From an uncultured Clostridium sp. (lineage in GTDB: Bacteria; Bacillota; Clostridia; TANB77; CAG-508), in assembly GCA_946565805.1 (NCBI GenBank), contig CAMNWO010000012.1, forward strand, positions 1 to 64,000: a DNA stretch of 64,000 nucleotides. Reading direction: 5' to 3'. The notes beneath the pieces were generated by a model. It made no database searches and had not been told where the DNA came from. It saw nothing but the letters and a program-made list of their open reading frames with translations. The position numbers and the translations under genes are program-made. Shown one piece after another: positions 1-9,288 of the stretch (its first letter is position 1; each line of letters begins with the position of its first letter).

Positions 1-89
1 AAAAATGAACCCTCCTTATTAAACAAATTTGTCTAACAATTTGGGTTCACTTCATAATGAAACATGGCTTTTTACTATTTTTTTTATAA

Positions 90-136
90 GATGTGTCCCT
101 AATTGCTCCAAAAGGAGCAAAAAGAAACGTCCCCAT
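90..136 (-). repeat. Family A repeat copy 1
   Basis: gatgtgtccctaattgctccaaaaggagcaaaaagaaacgtcccc. Confidence 0.85.
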
Positions 137-150
137 TGCACCCATTGCAC

Positions 151-2277
151 CTATAAGTGCATTACTCTTTGTTTGATTTCTTTTGTTTTTCCTACATTCC
201 AGAAGTTTTCTCCTAAGTAGCCACAAGTTCTTCTTACTACTGTCATTTTGCTATGGTCTTTGTTTCCACAGTTTGGACATTCCCATTCATTGTCTTTGTT
301 TATTATGATTTCTCCATCAAATCCACATTCATGGCAGAAGTCTGATTTTGTGTTAAATTCTGCATATTGGATATTGTCATAGATGAATTTTACGACAGCT
401 TCTAAGGCTTCTATGTTTTTGCCCATGTTTGGTATTTCGATGTAAGAGATGGAACCTCCTGATGATATTTTTTGGAATTCACTTTCAAAAGTTAGTTTAT
501 CAAAGGCATCGATTTTTTCTCTTACGTCTACATGATAAGAGTTGGTATAATATCCTTTGTCTGTTATGTCTTTGATGGTTCCAAATTTTTCTTTGTCAAT
601 TCTTGCAAATTTGTAACATAAGCTTTCTGCTGGTGTTCCATAAAGTGCAAATCCTATGTTTGTCTCTTTTTTCCATTGATCCGTTGTTTCTCTTAAATAT
701 TTCATTAGTTTCGTAGCAAAAGTATGTCCTTTTTCTGTTGTTTGGGATTCTCCTGTTACTAATTTTGTTACTTCGTACAGACCGATATAACCTAATGACA
801 TGGTTGAATATCCTCCAAATAGCAATTTGTCAATGGTTTCTCCTTTTTTTAGACGAGCAATTGCTCCATATTGCCAATGGATTGGGCTGATATCAGATTT
901 GGTTCCTAATAACGCATAATGTCTACACATCAACGCTTCTTTACATAGCTCTAGTCTTTCGTCTAATTCTTTCCAGAATTTTTCTTCGTCACCATCTGCT
1001 ACAATTCCTATTTGCGGTAAATTGATACTTACGACTCCTTGATTAAATCTTCCTTCAAATTGATAGTTTCCCTTTTCGTCTTTCCATGGTGATAAGAAAC
1101 TTCTACATCCCATTGGGCTAAATACATTTCCTTCATAGTTTTCACGCATTTTTTTAGCAGATATATAGTCTGGATACATTCTTTTGCTAGAGCATTTTAC
1201 GGCTAGTTTTGTTAAATAGTCATATTCTCCTCCTGTTAAGTTATTGCATTCATCTAATACATAAACTAGTTTTGGAAATGCTGGTGTTACATAAACACCT
1301 TTTTCATTTTTAATTCCTTCCATTCTTTGTCTTAATACTTCTTCAATTATCATCGCATTTTCTTTGATATATGGATCATTTTCTTCTAAATGTAAGAACA
1401 ATGTTACAAATGGAGATTGACCATTTGTGGTCATTAAGGTATTAATTTGATATTGGATGGTTTGTACTCCTGCTTTTAATTCTGCTTTTAATCTGTCTTG
1501 AATGATTTCTTCTAAAGCTTCTTCTGGTATTTTTCCTTCATATTTTTCTTTCATTTCTTTTTTGAATTTATCATAAGTCTTTCTTAAGTATTTTCCTAGA
1601 TGGATTAAATCAACAGATTGTCCTCCATATTGGTTACTTGCTACTGCTGCAATGATTTGAGTTGTTACTGTACAAGCCACTTGGAAACTTTTTGGGCTTT
1701 CAATTAATTTCCCATTCATAACAGTTCCATTATCTAACATATCTGCTATGTTAATCAAACAACAGTTAAAAATAGGTTGCACAAAGTAATCTGCATCATG
1801 AAAGTGTAACACACCTTCGTTGTCTGCTTTTACAATTTTTTCTGGCAATAATAATCTTTTTGTTAAATCTCTTGAAACCTCTCCTGCCATATAATCTCTT
1901 TGGGTGGAAGCCAATAATGTATTTTTGTTAGAGTTTTCTTCTGCTAGTTCTTTATTTTCATTTCTAATTAATCCTAAGATTGATTCGTCTGTTGTATTTT
2001 GCTTTCTAACCAATGCTCTGGTATAACGATATACAATATATTTTTTAGATAATTCATATCTACCAATTTCCATTAATTGTTCTTCAATGATATCTTGAAT
2101 ATCTTCTACTAACATTCTTTTTTTACCAAGTTCTTCAATATAATTAATAATTCCTTTGATTTCTTCTTTGGTAGCTCTTTCTTTTGGTCTTACCTCTTTA
2201 TTCGCTTTTTCAATTGCTATCATTATTTTTTCTCTATCGTAATCTACTGCTCGTCCATCTCTTTTGATTATCTTCAT
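151..2277 (-). CDS. nrdD: Anaerobic ribonucleoside-triphosphate reductase
   Basis: 708 aa, N-terminal ATP-cone, C-terminal zinc cysteines and glycyl-radical motif RRTCGYLGENFWNVGKTKEIKQRV. Confidence 0.97.
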   Translation of the reverse strand: MKIIKRDGRAVDYDREKIMIAIEKANKEVRPKERATKEEIKGIINYIEELGKKRMLVEDIQDIIEEQLMEIGRYELSKKYIVYRYTRALVRKQNTTDESILGLIRNENKELAEENSNKNTLLASTQRDYMAGEVSRDLTKRLLLPEKIVKADNEGVLHFHDADYFVQPIFNCCLINIADMLDNGTVMNGKLIESPKSFQVACTVTTQIIAAVASNQYGGQSVDLIHLGKYLRKTYDKFKKEMKEKYEGKIPEEALEEIIQDRLKAELKAGVQTIQYQINTLMTTNGQSPFVTLFLHLEENDPYIKENAMIIEEVLRQRMEGIKNEKGVYVTPAFPKLVYVLDECNNLTGGEYDYLTKLAVKCSSKRMYPDYISAKKMRENYEGNVFSPMGCRSFLSPWKDEKGNYQFEGRFNQGVVSINLPQIGIVADGDEEKFWKELDERLELCKEALMCRHYALLGTKSDISPIHWQYGAIARLKKGETIDKLLFGGYSTMSLGYIGLYEVTKLVTGESQTTEKGHTFATKLMKYLRETTDQWKKETNIGFALYGTPAESLCYKFARIDKEKFGTIKDITDKGYYTNSYHVDVREKIDAFDKLTFESEFQKISSGGSISYIEIPNMGKNIEALEAVVKFIYDNIQYAEFNTKSDFCHECGFDGEIIINKDNEWECPNCGNKDHSKMTVVRRTCGYLGENFWNVGKTKEIKQRVMHL

Positions 2278-2456
2278 TTTAGCTCCATCCCCCTTATTAT
2301 TTTTATTACTACGTTCCTATTATATAGCAAGTTTTTTCTTTTTCTGTTGCAAAAGCAACTCCCATATTTTTACACTTTTCGAGCTAGCCTTTTGGTAGGA
2401 TTTTGTCGATTGTTACATTTATGTTACAATTGTGTTACGATCGCATTATTTATTTT

Positions 2457-2537
2457 GCCATAATAGTCATATTTGCTGTCAAAGACCCATAGGTAGACCC
2501 CAGCTATGTTTTTGACAAAAAATATTACTATTATGGC
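2457..2537. other. 81-nt near-palindromic hairpin between nrdD and crp-like gene
   Basis: GCCATAATAGT...ACTATTATGGC 11-bp outer stem, TGTCAAA/TTTGACA inner stem, CATAG/CTATG inner hairpin. Confidence 0.7.
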
Positions 2538-2607
2538 TAAAAATCACTACATCTGTTGCATTTGCAACCATTTTTTAGTATAATAATTGGCATAGGAGAA
2601 AATCAAA

Positions 2608-3240
2608 ATGGATATTAATTTTAATATAGAAGAATTTATTACTAACTTCGAAAATAGTTGTCATAGAATTCAAAAGAAAAGCTTTTCAAAAAACGAAGTC
2701 ATAACCAGCTATATCAAAAAAAGAAACCAATTTTGTATCTTAGCAAATGGAAACGCTGACTTAGTCCGTTATGACTTAAATGGAAATCGAACCATTGTAG
2801 AACACTTTTCTAAAAATGACGTATTTGGAGAAGTATTTTATACCATCACAACCAATAACGAACTACTAGTAGAAGCCCGTGAAAAATGTGATGTACTCTT
2901 TTACAGTTACAACGATATCCACAACAAATGTAGAAACAACTGTAAATTTCACCAGAAGTTATCAGAAGACTTGCCTGAACTAATCCTAAGCAAAGTCACT
3001 GACCTAAATATGAGAATTGAACTACTAACCAAAAGATCTACCCGAGATAAACTAATCGGCTACTTTACCATGTTATCCACTCGAACCTTAAGCAAAACTT
3101 TTTCCTTACCTTTTTCTTTAACCGACTTAGCAGATTATTTAAGTGTTGATAGAAGTGCTATGATGCGAGAATTAAAACTATTAAAAGAAGAAGGCTTTAT
3201 TGAAAAAAATGGAAATAAAATTACCTTACTTTACAAATAG
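2608..3240 (+). CDS. Crp/Fnr-family transcriptional regulator
   Basis: cNMP-binding-like N-terminus and C-terminal HTH (LADYLSVDRSAMMRELKLLKEEGFIE). Confidence 0.88.
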   Translation: MDINFNIEEFITNFENSCHRIQKKSFSKNEVITSYIKKRNQFCILANGNADLVRYDLNGNRTIVEHFSKNDVFGEVFYTITTNNELLVEAREKCDVLFYSYNDIHNKCRNNCKFHQKLSEDLPELILSKVTDLNMRIELLTKRSTRDKLIGYFTMLSTRTLSKTFSLPFSLTDLADYLSVDRSAMMRELKLLKEEGFIEKNGNKITLLYK

Positions 3241-3244
3241 GAGC

Positions 3245-3293
3245 ATTGGGGACGTTTCCTTTTGCTCCTTTTGGTGCAATTAGGGACACATCT
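3245..3293 (+). repeat. Family A repeat copy 2
   Basis: attggggacgtttccttttgctccttttggtgcaattagggacacatctt. Confidence 0.85.
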
Positions 3294-3355
3294 TTTATAA
3301 ATATTCCAAAACAAAAAACAGTGAAAATTGCTTTCACTGTTTTTTGTTTTTAATC

Positions 3356-3607
3356 TTATGGAATGTAATGATCCTCTTCACAGATTGCTTTAATATGGTC
3401 ATCTTCAAATTTCCATCCCCACTCTTCTAGCCATAGCCTTGTTGCTGGAGATACCCCATAACCTGGCGTAAATGGTGAAACGATTCCTTGCGCATCCCAA
3501 AGCTCTTCAGAATCAGATTCGGAAGCCTTTTCTATTTGTTCTTCCAAATACTCTTTTTCCGTTCTAAATAGTGCTTTCTTTTTACATAATTCTGATGGTG
3601 TTAACAT
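3356..3607 (-). CDS. Hypothetical protein
   Basis: 83 aa ORF with upstream AG-rich RBS (ccaaatcctcctttt on + strand). Confidence 0.5.
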   Translation of the reverse strand: MLTPSELCKKKALFRTEKEYLEEQIEKASESDSEELWDAQGIVSPFTPGYGVSPATRLWLEEWGWKFEDDHIKAICEEDHYIP

Positions 3608-3746
3608 TCCAAATCCTCCTTTTGCATAGCCACTTTTGTTTTATGTTACTTAAGTATTATAGCATCATTTTAAGAATTATGCAACTTTTTCTCACAAAAA
3701 TAAAATGCTAAGCCCTTTTCGACTTAGCATTTTATTTTTGCTTACT

Positions 3747-4184
3747 TTACCGTGTAGGCAATTCGCTCCACCATTTGCAGACTTCATCTGGAACAGAAGT
3801 ATATCCCCAAAAATCGCCGTCTTCATCTGGACAAGCTGGCACCATAGATGTTCTTCCTGAAGAACAACTCTTAAAGTCTCTTGACAAATCTATCAAAAGC
3901 TGATCTGTCATACTCTCTGGCTCTCCTTTTGGACCAGGTCCGAATGCCGAAGGAATCTTCCCTTTTTTATCGACCTTCCATTTGGGTAAAGAAATTTTTT
4001 CGTCTGTAACTTTTCCTACATGTTGTCCATTTTCTTTTCTCCAAATAACTTTATCGCATTCTCTTGGTACCTGTCTTTTTTCTGCACATTCTGCACAAAT
4101 CAATGGTCTTGTGCTCATATAAGGCCGCCAAAGTTTTACTCCTTTTCTTCCACAAATGGAACACACACAATTGTTATTATTCAT
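3747..4184 (-). CDS. Hypothetical protein with CxxC zinc-ribbon-like N-terminus
   Basis: CSICGRKG...CAECAEKR; ends ACA CGG TAA (see findings). Confidence 0.6.
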   Translation of the reverse strand: MNNNNCVCSICGRKGVKLWRPYMSTRPLICAECAEKRQVPRECDKVIWRKENGQHVGKVTDEKISLPKWKVDKKGKIPSAFGPGPKGEPESMTDQLLIDLSRDFKSCSSGRTSMVPACPDEDGDFWGYTSVPDEVCKWWSELPTR

Positions 4185-4307
4185 TTTTTCTCCTCCTGCT
4201 AATTAGCTTTGAATCTAGTGTGTTAATAGTTACTTATGCCGAAGCATTATGTAGATTATAACATACTTCCCCCCTGATTTAGCAAGATATTTATAACTAT
4301 TTAATAA

Positions 4308-4355
4308 GATGTGTCCCTATTTGCACCAAAAGGAGCAAAAGGAAACGTCCCCAAT
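4308..4355 (-). repeat. Family A repeat copy 3, overlaps hisS 3' end
   Basis: gatgtgtccctatttgcaccaaaaggagcaaaaggaaacgtccccaatt. Confidence 0.85.
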
Positions 4356-5642
4356 TGTACATTCTGTTTCTTCTCCTGTTTCCATGTTCTTTACTTTAAC
4401 CGTATTGGTTGCTATTTCATCTTCGCCTATTACAATTACATATGGAATTTTTAGTTTGTCAGCATATTTAAATTTAGCTTTTAGCTTTTTGTTATTTAAG
4501 TAAATTTCAGTTTTTACACCTTGATTTCTTAATTCTGTCGCTAACTGGATTGGCTTTTCTAAATCTTCTAGCATAGGAATGATTAAAACTTGTGCAATTG
4601 ATTTTTGTTCTGCTTTAATCAAATTTAATTCATTTAGTTTATAGAATAATCTGGTTAGACCTATGGATATTCCAACTCCTGGTAATTTTTTATCTGTATA
4701 ATATTCTGCTAAGTTTTCGTATCTTCCACCTGAACATACACTTCCTAATTCTCTGTATTCATTTAAAAAGGTTTCATAAACGGTTCCTGTATAATAATCC
4801 AATCCTCTTGCAATGGTTAAGTCTACTTTAAAGTTGTTTTCTGGTATGCCGAATAGTCGAATGTTTTTAACTACTTGTTTTAATTCTTCTACTCCTTTGT
4901 TGTAAGTTTCGTTTTCAATTCCTAAATTTTCTAATTTTATAATTTTCTCATCAGATGTTCCATCAATTTCGATAAAGTTCATTATCTTTTCAATCGCTAT
5001 TTCTTCTACTTGTAACTTGTTTAATTCTTCGATAACAGCTTGTTTTCCTATTTTCTCAATCTTATCAATAATTCTTAGTATCTCTACTGCATTTTCTTTT
5101 TGATTTAAACTTTCAAATAGTCCATTTAATATTTTACGATTGTTAATACAAATCGTAAAATCATCAAATCCCAATTCTTTGAAAATAGTGTAGATAATAC
5201 TTGGAAGTTCTGCATCGTTTATGATATCTAATTCGCCATCTCCTATGATATCAATATCACATTGATAAAATTCTCGAAAACGTCCTCTTTGTGTTCTTTC
5301 ACCACGATATACTTTTCCAATTTGATATCTTCGAAATGGAAAGCTTAAATTTCCATAGTTTTTAGCTACATATTTAGAAAGAGGAACGGTCAAATCAAAT
5401 CGTAAAGATAGGTCAGTTTCTCCTTTATTAAATCGATAGATTTGTTTTTCGGTTTCTCCTCCTGCTTTTGCTAATAATACTTCTGATAACTCTATAATAG
5501 GAGTATCTAATGGTAAAAATCCAAATTTTTGATAAGTGTTTTCTATTGTAGCCTTCATTTGATTAAACAATATTTGTTCATTTGGCAATAATTCCATAAA
5601 TCCCGATAATGTTCTTGGTTCTGTTTTACTCAATTTTATCAC
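4317..5642 (-). CDS. hisS: Histidyl-tRNA synthetase
   Basis: Class II aaRS motifs (FRRYQIGKVYRGERTQRGRFREFYQCDID; GLDYYTGTVYE); C-terminal GDVSFCSFWCK is encoded by a repeat copy. Confidence 0.95.
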   Translation of the reverse strand: MIKLSKTEPRTLSGFMELLPNEQILFNQMKATIENTYQKFGFLPLDTPIIELSEVLLAKAGGETEKQIYRFNKGETDLSLRFDLTVPLSKYVAKNYGNLSFPFRRYQIGKVYRGERTQRGRFREFYQCDIDIIGDGELDIINDAELPSIIYTIFKELGFDDFTICINNRKILNGLFESLNQKENAVEILRIIDKIEKIGKQAVIEELNKLQVEEIAIEKIMNFIEIDGTSDEKIIKLENLGIENETYNKGVEELKQVVKNIRLFGIPENNFKVDLTIARGLDYYTGTVYETFLNEYRELGSVCSGGRYENLAEYYTDKKLPGVGISIGLTRLFYKLNELNLIKAEQKSIAQVLIIPMLEDLEKPIQLATELRNQGVKTEIYLNNKKLKAKFKYADKLKIPYVIVIGEDEIATNTVKVKNMETGEETECTIGDVSFCSFWCK

Positions 5643-5654
5643 TTTCTTTCTTTT

Positions 5655-6326
5655 TTAAAATAATTTGGGCTTCAATTCTAAATAAATTGGTTTTTCATCT
5701 TTTAACATAGCCATCATACCATGTCCTGGATAAACAATCGTTTCATCTGGTAAAATCATTATTTTCTCCTCGATTGACTTCATAATATCTTCTCGACTAG
5801 ATGTTGGTAAATCGGTTCTTCCCCATGTTCCTCGAAAAATAGTATCCCCTGAAAATAGGCACATTTCTTCTTCACAATAAAGACTGGTACTTCCTTTAGT
5901 ATGACCTGGTGTATGAAGAACTTTAAATTGCAAATTTCCCAAATGAATTAAATCTTGGTCATCTATTCTAGAATCAGCTTCTAGTTCAATTTCTCCTACA
6001 CCAATATAAGGTGATAAATTAATCTCTGGATTATTTAGCCCTTCACTATCCTCTCTATGGATTAAAATTTTTCCACCACATCTATTTTTTAAATCTGTCA
6101 CTCCTAATATATGATCTCCATGACAGTGTGTCAAATAAATGTATTTCAATTTTCCTTCCATAATGTTGATTAGTTCTTCTATTTGTTCTACCTCTCCTGC
6201 TGGGTCAATTACCATTGTTTCCTTTGAATCTTCGTCAACAATAATATAGCAATTCGTTGGATCTCCCATCCAGGTATCAATCTTTAGTTCTTTTAGTTTC
6301 ATTTTTTCTTTCCTCCAATATGACAC
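5655..6326 (-). CDS. MBL-fold metallohydrolase (glyoxalase II-like)
   Basis: THCHGDHILG, HTPGHTKGS, SGDTIFRGTWGRTDLP, YPGHG. Confidence 0.9.
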   Translation of the reverse strand: MSYWRKEKMKLKELKIDTWMGDPTNCYIIVDEDSKETMVIDPAGEVEQIEELINIMEGKLKYIYLTHCHGDHILGVTDLKNRCGGKILIHREDSEGLNNPEINLSPYIGVGEIELEADSRIDDQDLIHLGNLQFKVLHTPGHTKGSTSLYCEEEMCLFSGDTIFRGTWGRTDLPTSSREDIMKSIEEKIMILPDETIVYPGHGMMAMLKDEKPIYLELKPKLF

Positions 6327-6327
6327 A

Positions 6328-6891
6328 CTATAATCCTAATTCGTCTGCAATTTCTTTCATGGAATTTAATGCTATTTCTGCAAATTCTTCCATCTCAATC
6401 CCTAATTTTTCAATGGATAACATTGCTTCTCTATTGGCTCCTGCTGCAAATCTTTTTTCTGGTATTCTTTTTAATACTGATTTAATTTTTACACTCGCTA
6501 TTTTTTTATCTGGATAACATAGTGCGATTGCATTACAAAAACCGCTCATTGGATCTGCTGCATAAACAGCTTTTTGTAAGGTTGTTTTTGCTTTCACGCC
6601 AGATGCTGGATTATGAGCACATATAGCATCAAACAGCACTTGGTCTTCAATTCCTTCTTTTTTTAGCATCTCTACCGCTGTTTTCCCATGTACTTCTGGA
6701 TGTTCTTGCCAGTTGCAATGTTCTTCATCTAAATCATGCAATAAACCTACCATTCCCCAATATTCTTCATTTTCTGGTTCTAGTTTTCTTGCTAATCCCT
6801 TCATAATAGCTTCTACTGCTAAGGAATGTTTTAAGTATTTTTCACCTTTCATATATTTTTTTAATATTTCATAAGCTTGTTCTCTGTTCAT
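6328..6891 (-). CDS. HD/HDIG-domain hydrolase
   Basis: KHSLAVEAIM...LLHDLDEEH. Confidence 0.82.
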   Translation of the reverse strand: MNREQAYEILKKYMKGEKYLKHSLAVEAIMKGLARKLEPENEEYWGMVGLLHDLDEEHCNWQEHPEVHGKTAVEMLKKEGIEDQVLFDAICAHNPASGVKAKTTLQKAVYAADPMSGFCNAIALCYPDKKIASVKIKSVLKRIPEKRFAAGANREAMLSIEKLGIEMEEFAEIALNSMKEIADELGL

Positions 6892-6907
6892 TTCTTTTCT
6901 TCCTTTC

Positions 6908-6953
6908 TGGGGACGTTTCCTTTTGCTCCTTTTGGCGCAATTAAGGAAACATC
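6908..6953 (+). repeat. Family A repeat copy 4
   Basis: ctggggacgtttccttttgctccttttggcgcaattaaggaaacatct. Confidence 0.8.
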
Positions 6954-7011
6954 TCCACTTTACTATAAAATTGCAATATATATAATATGATATAATAATT
7001 TACCAATCGAA

Positions 7012-7059
7012 GATGTGTCCCTATTTGCGCCAAAAGGAGCAAAAGGAAACGTCCCCAAT
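7012..7059 (-). repeat. Family A repeat copy 5
   Basis: gatgtgtccctatttgcgccaaaaggagcaaaaggaaacgtccccaat. Confidence 0.85.
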
Positions 7060-7064
7060 CTCCC

Positions 7065-9261
7065 CTATTTCTTTCTTCTTACTTCATATACACTTTCAAC
7101 TTTTCTAATTGCTTTTTGCACTTTGTTTAGTTCTTCTAAGTTTTCGATTTCTAAGGTGATATCCATAATGGCAATTCTTTCTTTGGTTGTTTTGGTATTA
7201 ACTCCCTGTATTTTTGCTTTTGTGGTTCCAATTTCTTTTAAGATGTCCATTAATAATCCGCTTCTATCATTTGAGTATACTTCGATATCTACTTGATAAG
7301 ATGATTGATGCTCATTATACCATTCTACGTCTATCATTCTATTTTCTTCTGTAAATAAGTCTCCAATGTTAACACAGTCTTTTCGATGGACAGATACGCC
7401 TCTTCCTTTTGTGATGTATCCTACTATTTCATCTCCTGGTAGTGGATTACAACATTTTGATAATTTCACTAGACAGTTGTCAATTCCTTTTACAATAACT
7501 CCTGTATTAGATGGTTTTGGTTTTCTCATTCTTGCTTTTGCAAGCTCTTCTATCTTAGCTTCTATGTTTTCTTCTTCATGTTCTTTTCGATATTCTTGTA
7601 GCATTCTAGCAATTATTTTAACAGATGAATTTGCTCCAAATCCAACAGCTGCATACATCTCTTCTGGATTTTTGTATTTGTATTTATCTAACATTGGTTC
7701 TAAATATTGTGGCTTAAATAGGTCTGCATGAGAAAATCCAATTCTTTTTAATTCTTTTTCGATTAACTCTTTTCCTTTTTCGATGTTTTCTGCTTTTTGT
7801 GCTTTTTTAAACCAACTTAAAATCTTATTTTTAGCACTTGTACTTTTTACAAATTTTAGCCAATCTCTACTTGGTCCTTTTGAATTATCAGATGTAATAA
7901 TTTCAACAATGTCTCCACTTTTTAATGGTGTGATAATTGGCATCATTTTACTGTTGATTTTACAACCAGTCATGTGATGACCAATTTCTGCATGAATCGT
8001 ATAAGCAAAGTCAATTGGTGTAGCATCTCTTGGTAATACTTTAATAGCTCCTTTTGGAGTAAATACATATACCTCATCTTCAAATAATTCTGTTTTCAAT
8101 GTATTTAAAAACTCTTGTGGGTCTTGCATTTCTTTTTGCCATTCTAATGTTTCTCGAAGCCATGCTAATTTGTCTTCCTCTACTTTCACTGATGTTTTCT
8201 TTCCAAAATAATTTGCTTCTTTATAGGCCCAATGAGCAGCAATACCAAATTCTGCAATCCTGTGCATATCCCATGTACGAATTTGTACTTCAAATGGTGT
8301 TCCTTTGTCTCCTAACAACGTAGTGTGGATTGATTGGTACATGTTTGGTTTTGGCACTGCTATATAGTCTTTAAATCTACCTGGCATTGGACTATACATT
8401 TCATGTACGACACCTAATGCTGCATAACAATCTTTGATAGAGTGGACTAAAATACGTAAGGCAAATAAATCATAGATTTGGTCTAACGTTTTGTTGTCTC
8501 TTTTCATTTTTCGATAGATACTATATAAATGTTTTGCTCTTCCGTGTGACTTCTGCTTCTATTTTTTGTTTTTTTAGTTGCACACGAATGTCATCCATGA
8601 TTTTTTCAATGAATTTTAGTCTTTCCTCTCTTTTTTTGTCAATTGCTTCTACCAAGTCATGATATTCTTCTGGATTTAAATATTTAAAACCTAAGTCTTC
8701 TAATTCCCATTTGATGGAGTATAATCCTAAACGATTCGCCAATGGAGCATATAGTTCCATAGTTTCTTTGGCATTGGCTATTTGTCTATCTCTTTTTAAA
8801 TATTTTAGAGTTCTCATATTATGAAGTCTATCTGCTAATTTAATTAAGATTACTCTAATATCTTTTCCCATCGCTAAAAACATTTTTCGATAGTCTTCTA
8901 CTTGTTGTTCTTCAATAGAAGCAAATTGTACAGAGCCTAATTTAGTAACACCTTCTACCATTTCCGCAATTTCAACACCAAATTCTTGTCTAATATCACC
9001 ATCCGTTACTTCCGTATCTTCTACTACGTCATGCAAAAGAGCTGCACAAATGGTACTATCATCTAGCCCAATATCTGCTAAGATATACGCAACATTAAGT
9101 GGGTGAATAATGTAAGGTTCTCCAGAACGTCTACATTGGTCACCATGATGCCCTTTTGCATAATTAAATGCTTTCATAATTAATTTAACATCTATTTTTC
9201 TAGCATGCTGTCTTCTCTTATTAATTACATCTTGTATCATTATTTCTTTTACCTCTTGCAC
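7065..9261 (-). CDS. relA: RelA/SpoT (p)ppGpp synthetase/hydrolase, +1 shift at CGG (8542-8544)
   Basis: HD domain in 8521-9261; synthetase/TGS/ACT in 7065-8507; frames join as [35 protein letters not shown]. Confidence 0.93.
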
Positions 9262-9288
9262 AACTTAAGCCTCCTTTTTTATTTAAAA

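Noticed and set aside
151-2277. Missing nrdG next to nrdD as a novel system
   Set aside because: The activase gene may simply lie outside the window or elsewhere in the genome.
3303-3351. aaaacaaaaaacagtgaaaattgctttcactgttttttgttttt as a novel repeat
   Set aside because: Looks like an ordinary bidirectional intrinsic terminator.
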